DNA of 64,000 bases from Virgisporangium aurantiacum. GTDB taxonomy: Bacteria; Actinomycetota; Actinomycetes; Mycobacteriales; Micromonosporaceae. The stretch is taken from contig NZ_BOPG01000019.1 in assembly GCF_016863635.1 (NCBI RefSeq), positions 1-64,000 on the forward strand, written 5' to 3'. The translations under genes were made by a program, and so were the position numbers. This document shows positions 7,416-16,809 of this stretch, piece by piece. Position 1 is the first letter of the stretch. Every line of letters begins with the position of its first letter. The notes beneath the pieces are model-generated. The model had not been told where the DNA came from. It saw only the letters and a program-made list of their open reading frames with translations, and ran no database searches.

Positions 7416-8294
7416 ATGAAGAGAACGACGACCACGCCGTACCTGTTCCTGTCCCCCGCGATCGTCCTGTTCACCGCGTTCATCGTCGTGCCGATCGGGT
7501 ACACCGCCTATTTGAGCTTCCGCCAGGTAAAGGTGGAGGGGCTCGGGTTGGGCGCCGACGCGCGGCACGAGGTCTTCGCGGGGTGGCGGAACTTCCGGGA
7601 CGCCCTGAGCGATCCCGAGTTCAGCGGGAGCCTGCTGCGGGTGCTCGGGTACGGCGCGGTCGTCGTGCCGGTGATGCTCGGGCTGGCGCTGCTGTTCGCG
7701 CTGCTGCTCGACACGCCGTCGGCCCGGATGCGGCGCTTCGCGCGCGTCTCCATCTTCCTGCCGTTCGCGGTGCCGGCGCTGATCGGCGGGATGTTGTGGG
7801 GGTTCCTGTATCTCCCGTCGGTCAGCCCGTTCCCGTTGGGCGACCTGGATCTGCTGGGCGGCAACGTCCTGCTGTTCTCGGTCGCCAACGTGGCGGTCTG
7901 GGGCGGCACCGGGTTCAACATGATGGTCCTCTACACGGCGCTGCGCGCGGTGCCGCCCGAGATCTACGAGTCCGCGCGGATCGACGGGTGCACGGAACTG
8001 CGTCTCGCGCTGCGCATCAAGATTCCGATGCTGACGCCGGCGCTCGTGATGACCGGCTTCTTCTCCATCATCGCGACCATCCAGGTGTTCGCCGAGCCGA
8101 TGATCCTCAAACCGCTCACCAACTCCATCCCGTCGACGTGGACGCCGCTGATGAAGATCTACCGGGACGCGTTCGTGATCGGCGACCACTACAGCGCCGC
8201 CGCCACGTCGCTGGTGCTCGCCCTCGCGACGCTGCTGCTGTCGTTCACGTTCCTGCGGCTGTTCGGCCGGCGGGCGTTCGGGGGTGAGCGGTGA
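7416..8294 (+). CDS. Sugar ABC transporter permease (MalF/GanP type)
   Basis: A 292-residue inner-membrane permease with about six transmembrane helices. It carries the EAA loop that contacts the ATPase (YESARIDGCTELRLALRIKI). The start YLFLSPAIVLFTAFIVVPIG is typical of MalF-like proteins. It pairs with the next gene to form the membrane channel. No ATP-binding subunit is encoded anywhere in the window; actinomycetes usually supply a shared MsiK-type ATPase. The stop overlaps the next start by four bases (GTGA). Confidence 0.93.
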   Translation: MKRTTTTPYLFLSPAIVLFTAFIVVPIGYTAYLSFRQVKVEGLGLGADARHEVFAGWRNFRDALSDPEFSGSLLRVLGYGAVVVPVMLGLALLFALLLDTPSARMRRFARVSIFLPFAVPALIGGMLWGFLYLPSVSPFPLGDLDLLGGNVLLFSVANVAVWGGTGFNMMVLYTALRAVPPEIYESARIDGCTELRLALRIKIPMLTPALVMTGFFSIIATIQVFAEPMILKPLTNSIPSTWTPLMKIYRDAFVIGDHYSAAATSLVLALATLLLSFTFLRLFGRRAFGGER

Positions 8295-9187
8295 CCGCGC
8301 TCCTCTCCCGGTCCGACACCGCGTCCACTGTGGACGCGGTGCGCCGGACGTCGGGACCGCGGCGCATCGGACTGGTGCCCACGGCGGTGCTGCTGCTGGG
8401 CGCCGTCTACTGTCTGGTGCCGGTCGCCTGGGTGCTCGTCGCCGCGACCAAGAACAAGAACGACCTGTTCGACACGTTCACGTTCGCGCCGGGCTGGTCG
8501 CTGTTCGAGAACATCGCCGACCTCTCGGCGTACCGCGACGGCCTGTTCTGGCGCTGGATGGCCAACACCGCGCTGTACGCCGGCGTGGGCGCGGCGGTGT
8601 CGGCGTTCGTCTCCGGGCTGAGCGGGTACACGCTGTCGAAGTTCCGGTTCCCCGGCAAGGCGATCGTGTTCAACACGCTGCTGGCCGGCGTGCTGATGCC
8701 GGCGATCGTGCTCGCGATCCCGCAGTACCTCCTGCTCGCCAAGCTCGGCCTCGCCGGCACCTACTGGTCGGTGCTGCTGCCCAGCATCATCAGCCCGTAC
8801 GGCATCTACCTCTCCCGCGTGTACGCCGACGCGGCCGTACCGGACTCGCTCGTCGAGGCCGCCCGCACCGACGGCGCCACGGAGTTCCGGGTCTTCTGGT
8901 CGGTCGCGCTGCCCGTCATGCGGCCGGGTCTGGTGACGGTGTTCCTGTTCCAGTTCGTGGCGATCTGGAACAACTTCATGCTGCCGTTCGTGATGCTGAG
9001 CGACGACACGAAGTTCCCGCTGACGGTGGGGCTGCACCTGTTGCTGTCGCAGGGCGCCGACCAGCCCGTGCTCTACTCGCAGGTGATCGCCGGCGCGCTG
9101 CTGTCGATCGTCCCGTTGGTGGCGCTGTTCCTGGCGTTGCAGCGGTACTGGCGGGTCGACCTGATCTCCGGCTCGGTGAAAAGCTGA
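8291..9187 (+). CDS. Sugar ABC transporter permease (MalG/GanQ type)
   Basis: A 298-residue permease with about six membrane segments. The EAA loop reads LVEAARTDGATEFRVFWSVA, and the ending ALQRYWRVDLISGSVKS is characteristic of MalG-like proteins, with a short cytoplasmic C-terminus. The GTG start at 8291 overlaps the preceding stop, indicating translational coupling and equal stoichiometry with its partner. It imports the sugar captured by the 6121-7410 lipoprotein. Confidence 0.93.
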   Translation: MTALLSRSDTASTVDAVRRTSGPRRIGLVPTAVLLLGAVYCLVPVAWVLVAATKNKNDLFDTFTFAPGWSLFENIADLSAYRDGLFWRWMANTALYAGVGAAVSAFVSGLSGYTLSKFRFPGKAIVFNTLLAGVLMPAIVLAIPQYLLLAKLGLAGTYWSVLLPSIISPYGIYLSRVYADAAVPDSLVEAARTDGATEFRVFWSVALPVMRPGLVTVFLFQFVAIWNNFMLPFVMLSDDTKFPLTVGLHLLLSQGADQPVLYSQVIAGALLSIVPLVALFLALQRYWRVDLISGSVKS

Positions 9188-9193
9188 GTCCTC

Positions 9194-10219
9194 ATGGAGA
9201 ATGACGGGGTGCCCAGAGGTATCCGTCCCCGCCCGACCATCGACGACGTGGCGGCGGCCGCGGGCGTGTCCCGCGGCACCGTCTCGCGGGCGCTGAACGG
9301 CGGCCACAACGTGAGCGTCTCGGCCGCCGAGGCGGTGCGGCGGGCCGTGGCCAAGACCGGCTACGTCGCCAACCAGCACGCCCGCAGCCTGCGCACGCAG
9401 CGCTCGCAGTCGGTGGCGTTCATCCTCACCGAGCCGCAGGAACGGCTGTTCGAAGACCCGAACTTCAACGTACTGCTGCACTTCTGCGCGCGGGCGCTGG
9501 CGAAGCACGACATCACGTTGCTGCTGGCGCTCGCCGGCACCGACGACGACCGCAAGCGCGTCGGCCGCTACCTGTCCGCCGGGCACGTCGACGGCGCGCT
9601 GCTGGTGTCGACCCACTCGGGCAACCCGCTGCTGGCCGAGCTGCGGGCGCGCGGGCTGCCGCTGGTCGCCTGCGGGCGTCCGCTCGGATTCGAACGCGAC
9701 ATCGCGTATGTCGCGGCCGACGACCGCGACGGCGCCCGGCAGATGGTCGGATACCTGCGATCGATCGGACGCCGGCGGATCGGCATCATCACCGGCCCGC
9801 TCGACACGTCCGGCGGCGTCGACCGGCTGGCCGGCTACCGCGACGTCCTCGGCTCCTCCTTCGACGAGACGCTCGTCGCACAGGGCGACTACACGCGGGC
9901 GGCCGGCGCCGACGCCATGACCGCGCTGCTGGCACAGGCCCCCGACGTCGACGCCGTGTTCGCCGCGTCCGACCTGATGGCCGCCGGTGCGTTGTCGGCG
10001 CTGCGGCAGGCCGGCCGCCGGGTCCCCGACGACGTCGCCCTCGGCGGCTTCGACGACTCGGGAATCGCGGTCACGTCACAGCCGTCGATCACGACGATCC
10101 GCCATCCGCTGGAGCGCATCAGCGCCGAGATGGTGCGCCTGCTGCTCGCCCAGATCGACGGTGAGGCTCCGGCCGCGGTGATCCTGCCGACCGAACTCGT
10201 GGTGCGCGAGTCCGCTTAG
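9194..10219 (+). CDS. LacI-family transcriptional repressor of the galactan locus
   Basis: A 341-residue LacI/GalR regulator. The N-terminal helix-turn-helix is TIDDVAAAAGVSRGTVSRAL, followed by the hinge region (YVANQHARSLRTQRSQ) and a periplasmic-binding-protein-like sugar domain ending in the usual TSQPSITTIRHPLE segment. It is the last gene of the transporter operon, six bases after the permease, so it should control its own synthesis. The two LacI-type operators at 5968-5983 and 6057-6072 are the probable targets, with a galactan breakdown product as inducer (inferred). The ATG at 9194 was used; a GTG at 9209 would remove five residues. Its 3' end overlaps the convergent esterase gene by four bases. 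Confidence 0.92.
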   Translation: MENDGVPRGIRPRPTIDDVAAAAGVSRGTVSRALNGGHNVSVSAAEAVRRAVAKTGYVANQHARSLRTQRSQSVAFILTEPQERLFEDPNFNVLLHFCARALAKHDITLLLALAGTDDDRKRVGRYLSAGHVDGALLVSTHSGNPLLAELRARGLPLVACGRPLGFERDIAYVAADDRDGARQMVGYLRSIGRRRIGIITGPLDTSGGVDRLAGYRDVLGSSFDETLVAQGDYTRAAGADAMTALLAQAPDVDAVFAASDLMAAGALSALRQAGRRVPDDVALGGFDDSGIAVTSQPSITTIRHPLERISAEMVRLLLAQIDGEAPAAVILPTELVVRESA

Positions 10220-11142
10220 AGCTGTGCCTTGAAGAAGTCCCAGACGACGCGGCTCGCGTCGGGGCGCGGCGGGGTCGGCTCGACGGCGTTGGGGCGGGCC
10301 TTCGCGCCGCCCGGCCAGCCGTGGCCGCCACCCTCGATCGTGTAGAGGATCACGGCCTTCTCGCACGTGTACGCGGTCCGCGTCACCTCCTGGTCCTTCG
10401 TCTCCACCGGCGGCCCCGCGCAGGCGTTGTGCGCCGTCCAGAAGTCGACCGCGTACCGCACCGACCGGTTGGTCCAGGTGCCGGCGGTGGGGAACTCGTC
10501 GCTGCTCGGTCCGCCGTCGTAGGGGACGGCCGTGTCGGCGGTGCCGTGCATGATGAGCACCGGGAGCTTCCGCTCGGGCCGGCACGTGTCGAGGTTCATC
10601 GCACCGGAGACCACCGCGATCGCCGCGATCCGGTCGGCGAGTTCGCAGCCGAGGCGGTACGTCATCATGGCGCCGTTGGAGAATCCGGTGACGAACACCG
10701 CGCCCGTACCGAGGCGCGCCGTCACGTCGTCGATGAGCGCGCCCACGAACGCGACGTCGTCGATGTTCCGGTCCTTCGCGTAGGCGCAGCAGTCGCCGGC
10801 ATTCCAGGTGAGAAGCTTGTCCCCGAGGCGGCCGCTCCCGTCCGGGTAGACGACCACGAAGCCGCCCTCGTCGGCGACGCGGTCCAGGTGCGAGACCCGC
10901 TCGAACAGTTCGCCGGTCCCGCCCCCGCCGTGCAGGAAGACGACCACCGGTCTGCCCGCGGTATCACCGGCCGGCGTGTAGGCCCGGTAGTGCCGGTCCC
11001 GCCCGTCGACGGTCACCGTGTACTCCGCGACCCTGCCCGCGGCTCCGTTCGACGGCGTCGGGTCCGGCGCGCGGTCGCGCCCGCACGCACCGACGGCCAG
11101 CACCAGCACGCCCACGAGACCCAGTGCGACTCCCCTACGCAT
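10216..11142 (-). CDS. PHB depolymerase/LpqC-like secreted esterase lipoprotein
   Basis: A 308-residue alpha/beta-hydrolase of the polyhydroxybutyrate-depolymerase/feruloyl-esterase group. A lipoprotein signal peptide ends VLAVGAC. FLHGGGGTGELF is the oxyanion region, GFSNGAMMTYRLGCEL holds the nucleophilic serine, MHGTADTAVPYDGG the acid, and EGGGHGWPGG the catalytic histidine. The enzyme would sit on the outside of the membrane and cut ester bonds in plant polymers or polyesters; the substrate is not predictable. Lying beside the galactan locus it may help release feruloyl or acetyl groups, but it is on the opposite strand and the link is speculative. Confidence 0.88.
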   Translation of the reverse strand: MRRGVALGLVGVLVLAVGACGRDRAPDPTPSNGAAGRVAEYTVTVDGRDRHYRAYTPAGDTAGRPVVVFLHGGGGTGELFERVSHLDRVADEGGFVVVYPDGSGRLGDKLLTWNAGDCCAYAKDRNIDDVAFVGALIDDVTARLGTGAVFVTGFSNGAMMTYRLGCELADRIAAIAVVSGAMNLDTCRPERKLPVLIMHGTADTAVPYDGGPSSDEFPTAGTWTNRSVRYAVDFWTAHNACAGPPVETKDQEVTRTAYTCEKAVILYTIEGGGHGWPGGAKARPNAVEPTPPRPDASRVVWDFFKAQL

Positions 11143-11192
11143 CGCCGCACTCAACACCCGAACCTTGTCGAAATCGTGTGAGGACAATCCGC

Positions 11193-11654
11193 TCAGAGGG
11201 CCCGGTCGAAGACCATCATGTCCTTGCCGGGCCCGTCGTACCCCACGACCGGCCCCGTCACCGAGAACCCCATGCTCCGGTGAAAGGCGATCGAACCGGC
11301 GTTCACCGGTGCGGTGATCGCACCGACCCCGCTGGACCCGGCCGCGCGGGCCAGCGCGAAGAACTCCTCGTAGAGGCGGCGGCCGAGCCCGCGGCCACGA
11401 GCGGCGGGCGTGACGCCGACGAAGTGGATGTAGGCGCGGCCGGGTTGCGACGGCGAGAGCATGCCGATGAGGAAGCCGGCGAGCGCGCCGTCGTCGTCGC
11501 GCGCCACCAGGCTGGTGCGGTGGAAATGGTCGAGGAAGAGGCGGGGCAACAGGCCGGCGACCGCGCGTCCCCACCAGTCGTCGACGACGGCGACGATCTC
11601 GTCGTAGTCCGCGGCCCGGGCGGGGCTCAACTCCGCTTCCATGATGTGAATCAT
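11193..11654 (-). CDS. GNAT-family N-acetyltransferase
   Basis: A 153-residue GNAT acetyltransferase. The acetyl-CoA signature is VTPAARGRGLGRRLYEEFFA, followed by SIAFHRSMGFSVTGPV near the C-terminus. It would acetylate a small-molecule or protein amine in the cytoplasm; the acceptor is unknown. Start candidates are ATG 11654 (MIHIMEAEL) and ATG 11642 (MEAEL). The gene is divergent from the DinB-like gene. Confidence 0.88.
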   Translation of the reverse strand: MIHIMEAELSPARAADYDEIVAVVDDWWGRAVAGLLPRLFLDHFHRTSLVARDDDGALAGFLIGMLSPSQPGRAYIHFVGVTPAARGRGLGRRLYEEFFALARAAGSSGVGAITAPVNAGSIAFHRSMGFSVTGPVVGYDGPGKDMMVFDRAL

Positions 11655-11696
11655 CGCTGTTGATGCCACCAGCCGCGTGTGGCAGGGTCCTCTCCC

Positions 11697-12299
11697 ATGG
11701 CAGACGACTTCATGAAGACGTATCTGCACGACTACCTGAAGGATGTACGCCAGGCCGTGCTCGCCAAGGTCGACGGGCTCTCCGAATACGACGCCCGCCG
11801 CCCGCTGACGATGACCGGAACCAACCTGCTGGGCCTGATCAAGCACCTGGCGATCTGGGAAGCCAGGTACTTCGGCGCGGTCTTCGACCGTCCCTTCCCC
11901 GAGCCGCTGCCCCGCTGGGACGTCGAATCCGAGCGCCTGGCCACCATGTGGGCGACCGAGCACGAGTCCCGCGCGGACGTCATCGACCGGTACCGGCGGG
12001 TGCGGGAGCACAGCGACGCGACGATCGACGCCCTTGCCCTCGATGCTCCCGGCCACGTGGAGTGGTGGCCGGATCCCGAGGTGAAGCTGTTCGACGTCCT
12101 GGTCCACATGCTCGCCGAGACCAGCCGGCACGCCGGCCACGCGGACATCCTCCGCGAGGAGGTCGACGGAGCCGTGGGGGCGGACGCGGAGAGCATGGCC
12201 CGGAAGCGGCACGACGCGGACTTCTGGGCGGCACGACGCGCGACGATCGAGCAGGTCGCCCGGGCAGCCGATTCCGCCGGGAACGGCGTCAATAGATGA
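11697..12299 (+). CDS. DinB/DUF664-family protein
   Basis: A 200-residue protein with the four-helix DinB fold. The N-terminal stretch ending DGLSEYDARRPLTMTGTNLL and the later HMLAETSRHAGHADILREEV carry the usual histidine positions of the divalent-metal site. Relatives include thiol-dependent transferases that use mycothiol in actinomycetes. The precise reaction is not known. The ATG at 11697 was chosen because the DinB N-terminus begins there. Its 3' end overlaps the convergent membrane-protein gene by 11 bases. Confidence 0.85.
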   Translation: MADDFMKTYLHDYLKDVRQAVLAKVDGLSEYDARRPLTMTGTNLLGLIKHLAIWEARYFGAVFDRPFPEPLPRWDVESERLATMWATEHESRADVIDRYRRVREHSDATIDALALDAPGHVEWWPDPEVKLFDVLVHMLAETSRHAGHADILREEVDGAVGADAESMARKRHDADFWAARRATIEQVARAADSAGNGVNR

Positions 12300-13254
12300 C
12301 GCGATCCCGTCCGTTGTAGTACGCGAGCCGGAGCGTCACCGTCCCGGTCGACTCGTCGGACCGTAGTTCCAGGCACAGTTCGTAGGGGTTGAGCCAGCCG
12401 GTCCGCCGGCAGGGAAATCCGGCGGTGGACGCGTCGTACCCGGTGGCCGGCCAGCCCTTGGCGCGCCGCAGATGGTCACCGAGCCGCCGGGCCAGCTCCC
12501 GCACGTCCGCCGCGTCGGTGGCGGCAACCGTGAACTGGCGGAAACAGGTGCGGGGGCCGAAGCCGAAGTTCTCGGGCAGGGCGCACCGCGCCTCCTCCTG
12601 GACGACCGTGGTGGCCGGTGGCAGCGGCAGGATCGCGTCGCGCGGCGGCAGCCGTTCGTCGCCGACGACCGGTACCGCCACGGCGGCGGCCACGCCGATC
12701 GTCCACACGAGCGCGCCCGCCACCCGGCGCGTGGTCGGCAGTTCCCGCGGCCGGCGCCACGACTCGACCGCGGTGGCGGACCCGACGACGACGCCCGTCC
12801 CCACCAGGTACCAGCGCAGCCCGTCGTCGATGGTGGGCGGGGTGCCGTAACTCCCGGACATCACCGTCCACAACGACCACCCGGCGACACACGCGGCGAC
12901 CACGACGGCCACGCGCCAGGCAAACGGCCTGGACCGGCCCAGCAGGGCCCAGGCGACCGGGAACACCAGGACCACGGGGACGATCACGGCGACCTCGGCC
13001 GGCTCCAGCAGCTCGTCCGCGACGGGATCGCCCGGCTGGACGATCGGCCACACCGGCGCCGTGGCGGCGAGCGCGCCGACCACGAACAACAGCCGTGACC
13101 GCCAGCGCCACGGTCCCGGCGGCCGGACCACGGCCGCGCGGAAACGACCGCGCCGGCCGCTGATCCATCCGCCCGGATGCGGGAAGCGACGGCCCGTGAC
13201 GTATCCGAGCAGCGCCACCACGAGCAACACCAGCACGCCCAGCAATGTGTCCAC
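12289..13254 (-). CDS. Membrane protein of unknown function
   Basis: A 321-residue protein not assigned to a family. The first two thirds hold about five to six hydrophobic segments, including an N-terminal anchor (LLGVLVLLVVALLGYVTG). The last 120 residues form a soluble domain with four cysteines (CALPENFGFGPRTC, and later FPC and LCLEL) that could be disulphide bonded outside the membrane. No catalytic motif is visible. It is convergent with the DinB-like gene. Confidence 0.7.
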   Translation of the reverse strand: MDTLLGVLVLLVVALLGYVTGRRFPHPGGWISGRRGRFRAAVVRPPGPWRWRSRLLFVVGALAATAPVWPIVQPGDPVADELLEPAEVAVIVPVVLVFPVAWALLGRSRPFAWRVAVVVAACVAGWSLWTVMSGSYGTPPTIDDGLRWYLVGTGVVVGSATAVESWRRPRELPTTRRVAGALVWTIGVAAAVAVPVVGDERLPPRDAILPLPPATTVVQEEARCALPENFGFGPRTCFRQFTVAATDAADVRELARRLGDHLRRAKGWPATGYDASTAGFPCRRTGWLNPYELCLELRSDESTGTVTLRLAYYNGRDRVIY

Positions 13255-13343
13255 GTGCCTTCGACGCCGGCCGGCGCGGGACGGTTGCCGGTCACGCGAG
13301 TTTCATCCGCCCCGCCCGTCACAGGGAGTGGGACTCACTGTCA

Positions 13344-13553
13344 TCACCGGTCGCTGGCGGCACCCCGGATGATCGACACCACCGGTATGCCACGGTCCGC
13401 CGCCGGGACGATCACCGGCGACCGCGGGCATCCCGGCGGCAACAGCTCGGCCGGCGACCACCGCGACGCCGTCGGGGCCTCCGGCGCCCCCTCGGCGGTC
13501 AGCACGTCGGCGCGCCGACGGGGATCGGCGTGCGGGACGGTGTACCTGGTCAT
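13344..13553 (-). CDS. Small hypothetical protein (69 residues)
   Basis: An ATG at 13553 is preceded at good distance by GGAGGA, which makes a translated small gene likely. The predicted protein starts MTRYTVPHADPRRRADVLTA, is rich in proline and arginine, and has no membrane segment or recognisable domain. It lies about 140 nt downstream of the second sugar transporter operon on the same strand and may be its distal gene. Function unknown; it could be a chance reading frame. Confidence 0.4.
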   Translation of the reverse strand: MTRYTVPHADPRRRADVLTAEGAPEAPTASRWSPAELLPPGCPRSPVIVPAADRGIPVVSIIRGAASDR

Positions 13554-13693
13554 GGGGGGTCCTCCAGGCGGTCGACACGGTCGGCGGGCGGCGCGTACAC
13601 CTGACCCGTCGACCGCCGGAGGCGGTGGTTGACACGTCGGTCGATCGCCCTTTGGTTGTTTCCGCGGAGCGGTAACGGTGCCGGTCGATGTTC

Positions 13694-14557
13694 CTAGCCC
13701 TTGGTGGAACCCAGGGTCAGGCCGGCCACGAACTGGCGTTGCAGGATCAGGAACACCAGCAGCGTCGGCAGCGCCACGATGATGGACCCGGCCGACAGCA
13801 GGTTGTAGTCCGTGAAGAACTGGCCCCGCAGGTTGTTCAGCGAACTGGTGATCGGGAACTTGTCGCCGTCGCTCAGCAGGGCGGTGGCCCAGAAGAACTC
13901 GTTGTAGATCCAGGTGACCTGCAACGTGCCCAGCGCGGCGAGTGCCGGCCGGATCAGCGGCAGCGTCAGCTGGAAGAACTGGCGGGCGACGCTCGCACCG
14001 TCGACGGCCGCCGACTCGTAGAGCTCGTGCGGAATCGTCTTCATGTAGTTGCTCAGCACCAGCGCGCAGAAACCGATCTGGAACGCGGTGTTCACCAGGA
14101 TCAGCCCGAGGTAGCTGTTCAGCAGCTCCCCGTCGGAGTTCAGCCATTCCGGCAGCGGAATCTCGTTGAACGCCTTGTACACCGGGATCAGCAGCGCCTG
14201 CGGCGGCAGCAGGTTCGCCGCCACGAACACGCCGAGCAGCGGGATGTTCAGTTTGAAGCTGAACCGCGCCAGCACGAACGCCACGCACGCCGACAGGAAC
14301 AGCGTCAGCAGCACGGCGGGAACCGTGATGTAGACGGAGTTGAGGAACTTCTCGCCGAACTCGGCCCGCTCCCACGCGTCGGAGTAGTTGTCGAGCGAGA
14401 ACCCGCCGAACGAGAAGTAGCCGTGCTCGGCGGTGTACTCGTAGTCGCGGAACGAGTTGAACGCGCCCCACAGCAACGGCATCAGCCACAGGATCGCCAT
14501 CGACGCGAGAAAGACGTGCAGCACGATCCGCTGCGGCCGGGTGGGTTTCCGGTTCAC
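13694..14557 (-). CDS. Sugar ABC transporter permease (MalG type)
   Basis: A 287-residue permease with about six transmembrane helices. The EAA loop is LYESAAVDGASVARQFFQLT, and the ending LILQRQFVAGLTLGSTKG is typical of MalG-like subunits. It is the third gene of the operon binding protein - MalF - MalG and overlaps the MalF gene by four bases. No glycoside hydrolase or regulator adjoins this operon, so its sugar cannot be guessed. The ATPase is presumably supplied elsewhere. Confidence 0.93.
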   Translation of the reverse strand: MNRKPTRPQRIVLHVFLASMAILWLMPLLWGAFNSFRDYEYTAEHGYFSFGGFSLDNYSDAWERAEFGEKFLNSVYITVPAVLLTLFLSACVAFVLARFSFKLNIPLLGVFVAANLLPPQALLIPVYKAFNEIPLPEWLNSDGELLNSYLGLILVNTAFQIGFCALVLSNYMKTIPHELYESAAVDGASVARQFFQLTLPLIRPALAALGTLQVTWIYNEFFWATALLSDGDKFPITSSLNNLRGQFFTDYNLLSAGSIIVALPTLLVFLILQRQFVAGLTLGSTKG

Positions 14558-15474
14558 CCGCGGTCCCCTTTCATGGTTGCCCGCAGGTGGATCACCACGT
14601 ACGCCGACGAGATGACGAGCATGATCGTCGCCAGCGCCGACCCGAACCCGACGCGGCTGGCCTCACCGACGATGTTCTGCACGACGAGCGCCGCGATGAC
14701 CTCCAACCCGTTGCGCCCCTTGTTGACGATCCACACGATGTCGAACGCCCGCAGCGACTCGATGATCGTGATCACCAGCACGATCAGGTTGATCGGGCGC
14801 AGCACCGGGAAGATGACCGAGAAGAACGCGCGTCCCTCGCTGGCACCGTCCACTGTGGCCGCTTCCCGCAGCACGGGGTCGACGGCCTTCAGCCCGGCCA
14901 GGTAGATCAGCATGATGTAGCCGGTGTGCTTCCACGAGGTGGCGACCAGCACCGCCCACAGGTTCACGTCCGGGTCGCCGTACCAGTCGATCTCGGTACC
15001 CAGCACGGCGTTCAGCAGGCCCTGGTCGCGCGAGTAGATGAGCTGCCAGATGAAGCCGGTCAGCGCCAGCGACAGGATGACCGGCAGGTAGAACGCCGTC
15101 TGGTAGAACCGCGAGAAGCGCATCTGCCGGTCGACGAGCACGGCCAGGAACATGCCCAGCGGCGTCGGGAACAGGAACAGGAACCCGACCCAGATCAGGT
15201 TGTGCCACATCGCCGGCCAGAACGGCGGGTAGTTGGTGGCGATGTTCTTGTAGTTCTCGACGCCGATCCAGTCGATCTCGTCGAGGCCGCCGAACCCCTC
15301 CCAGCGGGAGAACGACAGGATCACCGACGCGAGCGCCGGCAGCCACACCAGCAAAACGACGAACGTCAACGGGACGCCGACCATGAACGAGACGACGACG
15401 CGGTCGCCCCCGGTCAGCTTGCGAAGCCGGCGCCGGTTCTTACCCGGCGCCGGTTCGGGGAGGATCTCAGCCAT
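14554..15474 (-). CDS. Sugar ABC transporter permease (MalF type)
   Basis: A 306-residue permease. A charged N-terminal tail precedes about six membrane helices, and the EAA loop is VLREAATVDGASEGRAFFSV. It forms the heterodimeric channel with the product of the overlapping gene 13694-14557. It begins 3 nt after the binding-protein gene ends, consistent with one polycistronic message. Confidence 0.93.
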   Translation of the reverse strand: MAEILPEPAPGKNRRRLRKLTGGDRVVVSFMVGVPLTFVVLLVWLPALASVILSFSRWEGFGGLDEIDWIGVENYKNIATNYPPFWPAMWHNLIWVGFLFLFPTPLGMFLAVLVDRQMRFSRFYQTAFYLPVILSLALTGFIWQLIYSRDQGLLNAVLGTEIDWYGDPDVNLWAVLVATSWKHTGYIMLIYLAGLKAVDPVLREAATVDGASEGRAFFSVIFPVLRPINLIVLVITIIESLRAFDIVWIVNKGRNGLEVIAALVVQNIVGEASRVGFGSALATIMLVISSAYVVIHLRATMKGDRG

Positions 15475-15477
15475 GGT

Positions 15478-16809
15478 CTAGTCGACGAAGATCGTCTTCT
15501 TCTGGCTCTCGATGCTCTTCAGGATCGAGTCGGCGTTGCCGGGCGACTTGATGAACTCCTGGAGCGCCGGGATCATCACGGTCGACGCGAAGTCGGGCCG
15601 GGTGTCGCGGTCGAGGAACTGGGCGATGTTCTTGGCCTGGCTCACCAGCTCGGCCGACTTCTTCTGCAGCGTCGTGTACTTCGCCGTGTCGGCCTTCGAG
15701 TTCGACGCGATGAACGGCTCGCCGAGGTTGCTGGCCTGCTGGGACGCGTCGGTGCTCGCCAGGTACTTCAGGAACTTCTTGGCGCCGGCCTTGTTCTTCG
15801 GCTTGGCGGCCATGCAGAAGCCGTCGATCGGCGCGTCGATCGCGCTGGCGCCGATCTTCGAGTCGATCTCCGGGAAGTTGAACAGGTCGATGTCCTCGCG
15901 GTCGGCCTGCGGGATCTGGTCGATGATGAACGTGCCGAACATGTACATGCCGCTCTTCTTCTGGTGCAGGCCCTGCGCGGCCTCCTGCCAGGTGCGGCCC
16001 AGCGAGTCGGGCTGGTGGTACTCCAGCAGCGTCTTCCAGGTCTGGAAGACCTTCTTGACCTCCGCGCCCTCCCACGACTTCTTGCCGGCCATCAGGTCGA
16101 TGTGGAACTGGTAGCCGTTGATGCGCATGTTGAGGATGTCGAACGTGCCCATCGCGGGCCAGCCGTCCTTGTCGGCGAACGCGAACGGCGTCAGGCCGTC
16201 CTTCTTCATCTTGTCGGCGAGGGCGTACAGCTCGTCGAGCGTCTTCGGGATGGCGTAGTTGCGCTCGGCGAACAGGCTCTTGCGGTAGAAGACCGCCCAC
16301 GGGTAGTACGACTGCGGCACGAAGTACTGCTTGCCGTCCTCGCCGGTCGACGCGGTCTTGAACGCGTCGGAGACGCCTTCCAGCGGCCAGACGTCGCTGA
16401 CGTCGCCGATGAGCTTGCGGCGAGCGAAGAACTGCATGCGGTACCCGGCGAACCAGCTGAACACGTCGTCCGGGTTGCCCTGCAGGTAGTTGTTGATGTT
16501 CTCCTGGAACGAGTTGTGGTCGATCTCGTTCAGCTTGACCGTGATCCCGGAGTTCTTGCTCTGGAAGTCGTCGACGGCGGCCTTGCGCTGCTTGGCGAAC
16601 GTCGACCCGACCTCGTTGGACCCGAACGTGACCTCACCGGCGCCCGAGCCCTCGTCGGCGCCGCCGTCGTCGTCGTCACCGCAGGCGGCCAACGTCGGAA
16701 CCGCGGCGAGGGCGCCCATCGCGCCGGCACCACGCAGCAGGGCCCGGCGGCCCAGCGGAAAGCCGACCTCGGACGGCGACGGGGACCGGTGACGGAGCCA
16801 GCGTGACAT
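15478..16809 (-). CDS. Sugar ABC transporter solute-binding lipoprotein, Tat-type signal
   Basis: A 443-residue family-1 solute-binding protein. The leader contains a twin-arginine element (GRRALLRGAGAMGALAAVPT) followed by the lipobox LAAC, so it is probably exported folded by Tat and then lipidated. The mature protein has the usual NEVGSTFAKQRKAAVDDFQS start and a YYPWAVFYRKSLF hinge strand. It recognises an unidentified oligosaccharide and serves the two permeases downstream. It differs in sequence from the other binding protein at 6121-7410, so the two systems are not a recent duplication. Confidence 0.92.
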   Translation of the reverse strand: MSRWLRHRSPSPSEVGFPLGRRALLRGAGAMGALAAVPTLAACGDDDDGGADEGSGAGEVTFGSNEVGSTFAKQRKAAVDDFQSKNSGITVKLNEIDHNSFQENINNYLQGNPDDVFSWFAGYRMQFFARRKLIGDVSDVWPLEGVSDAFKTASTGEDGKQYFVPQSYYPWAVFYRKSLFAERNYAIPKTLDELYALADKMKKDGLTPFAFADKDGWPAMGTFDILNMRINGYQFHIDLMAGKKSWEGAEVKKVFQTWKTLLEYHQPDSLGRTWQEAAQGLHQKKSGMYMFGTFIIDQIPQADREDIDLFNFPEIDSKIGASAIDAPIDGFCMAAKPKNKAGAKKFLKYLASTDASQQASNLGEPFIASNSKADTAKYTTLQKKSAELVSQAKNIAQFLDRDTRPDFASTVMIPALQEFIKSPGNADSILKSIESQKKTIFVD

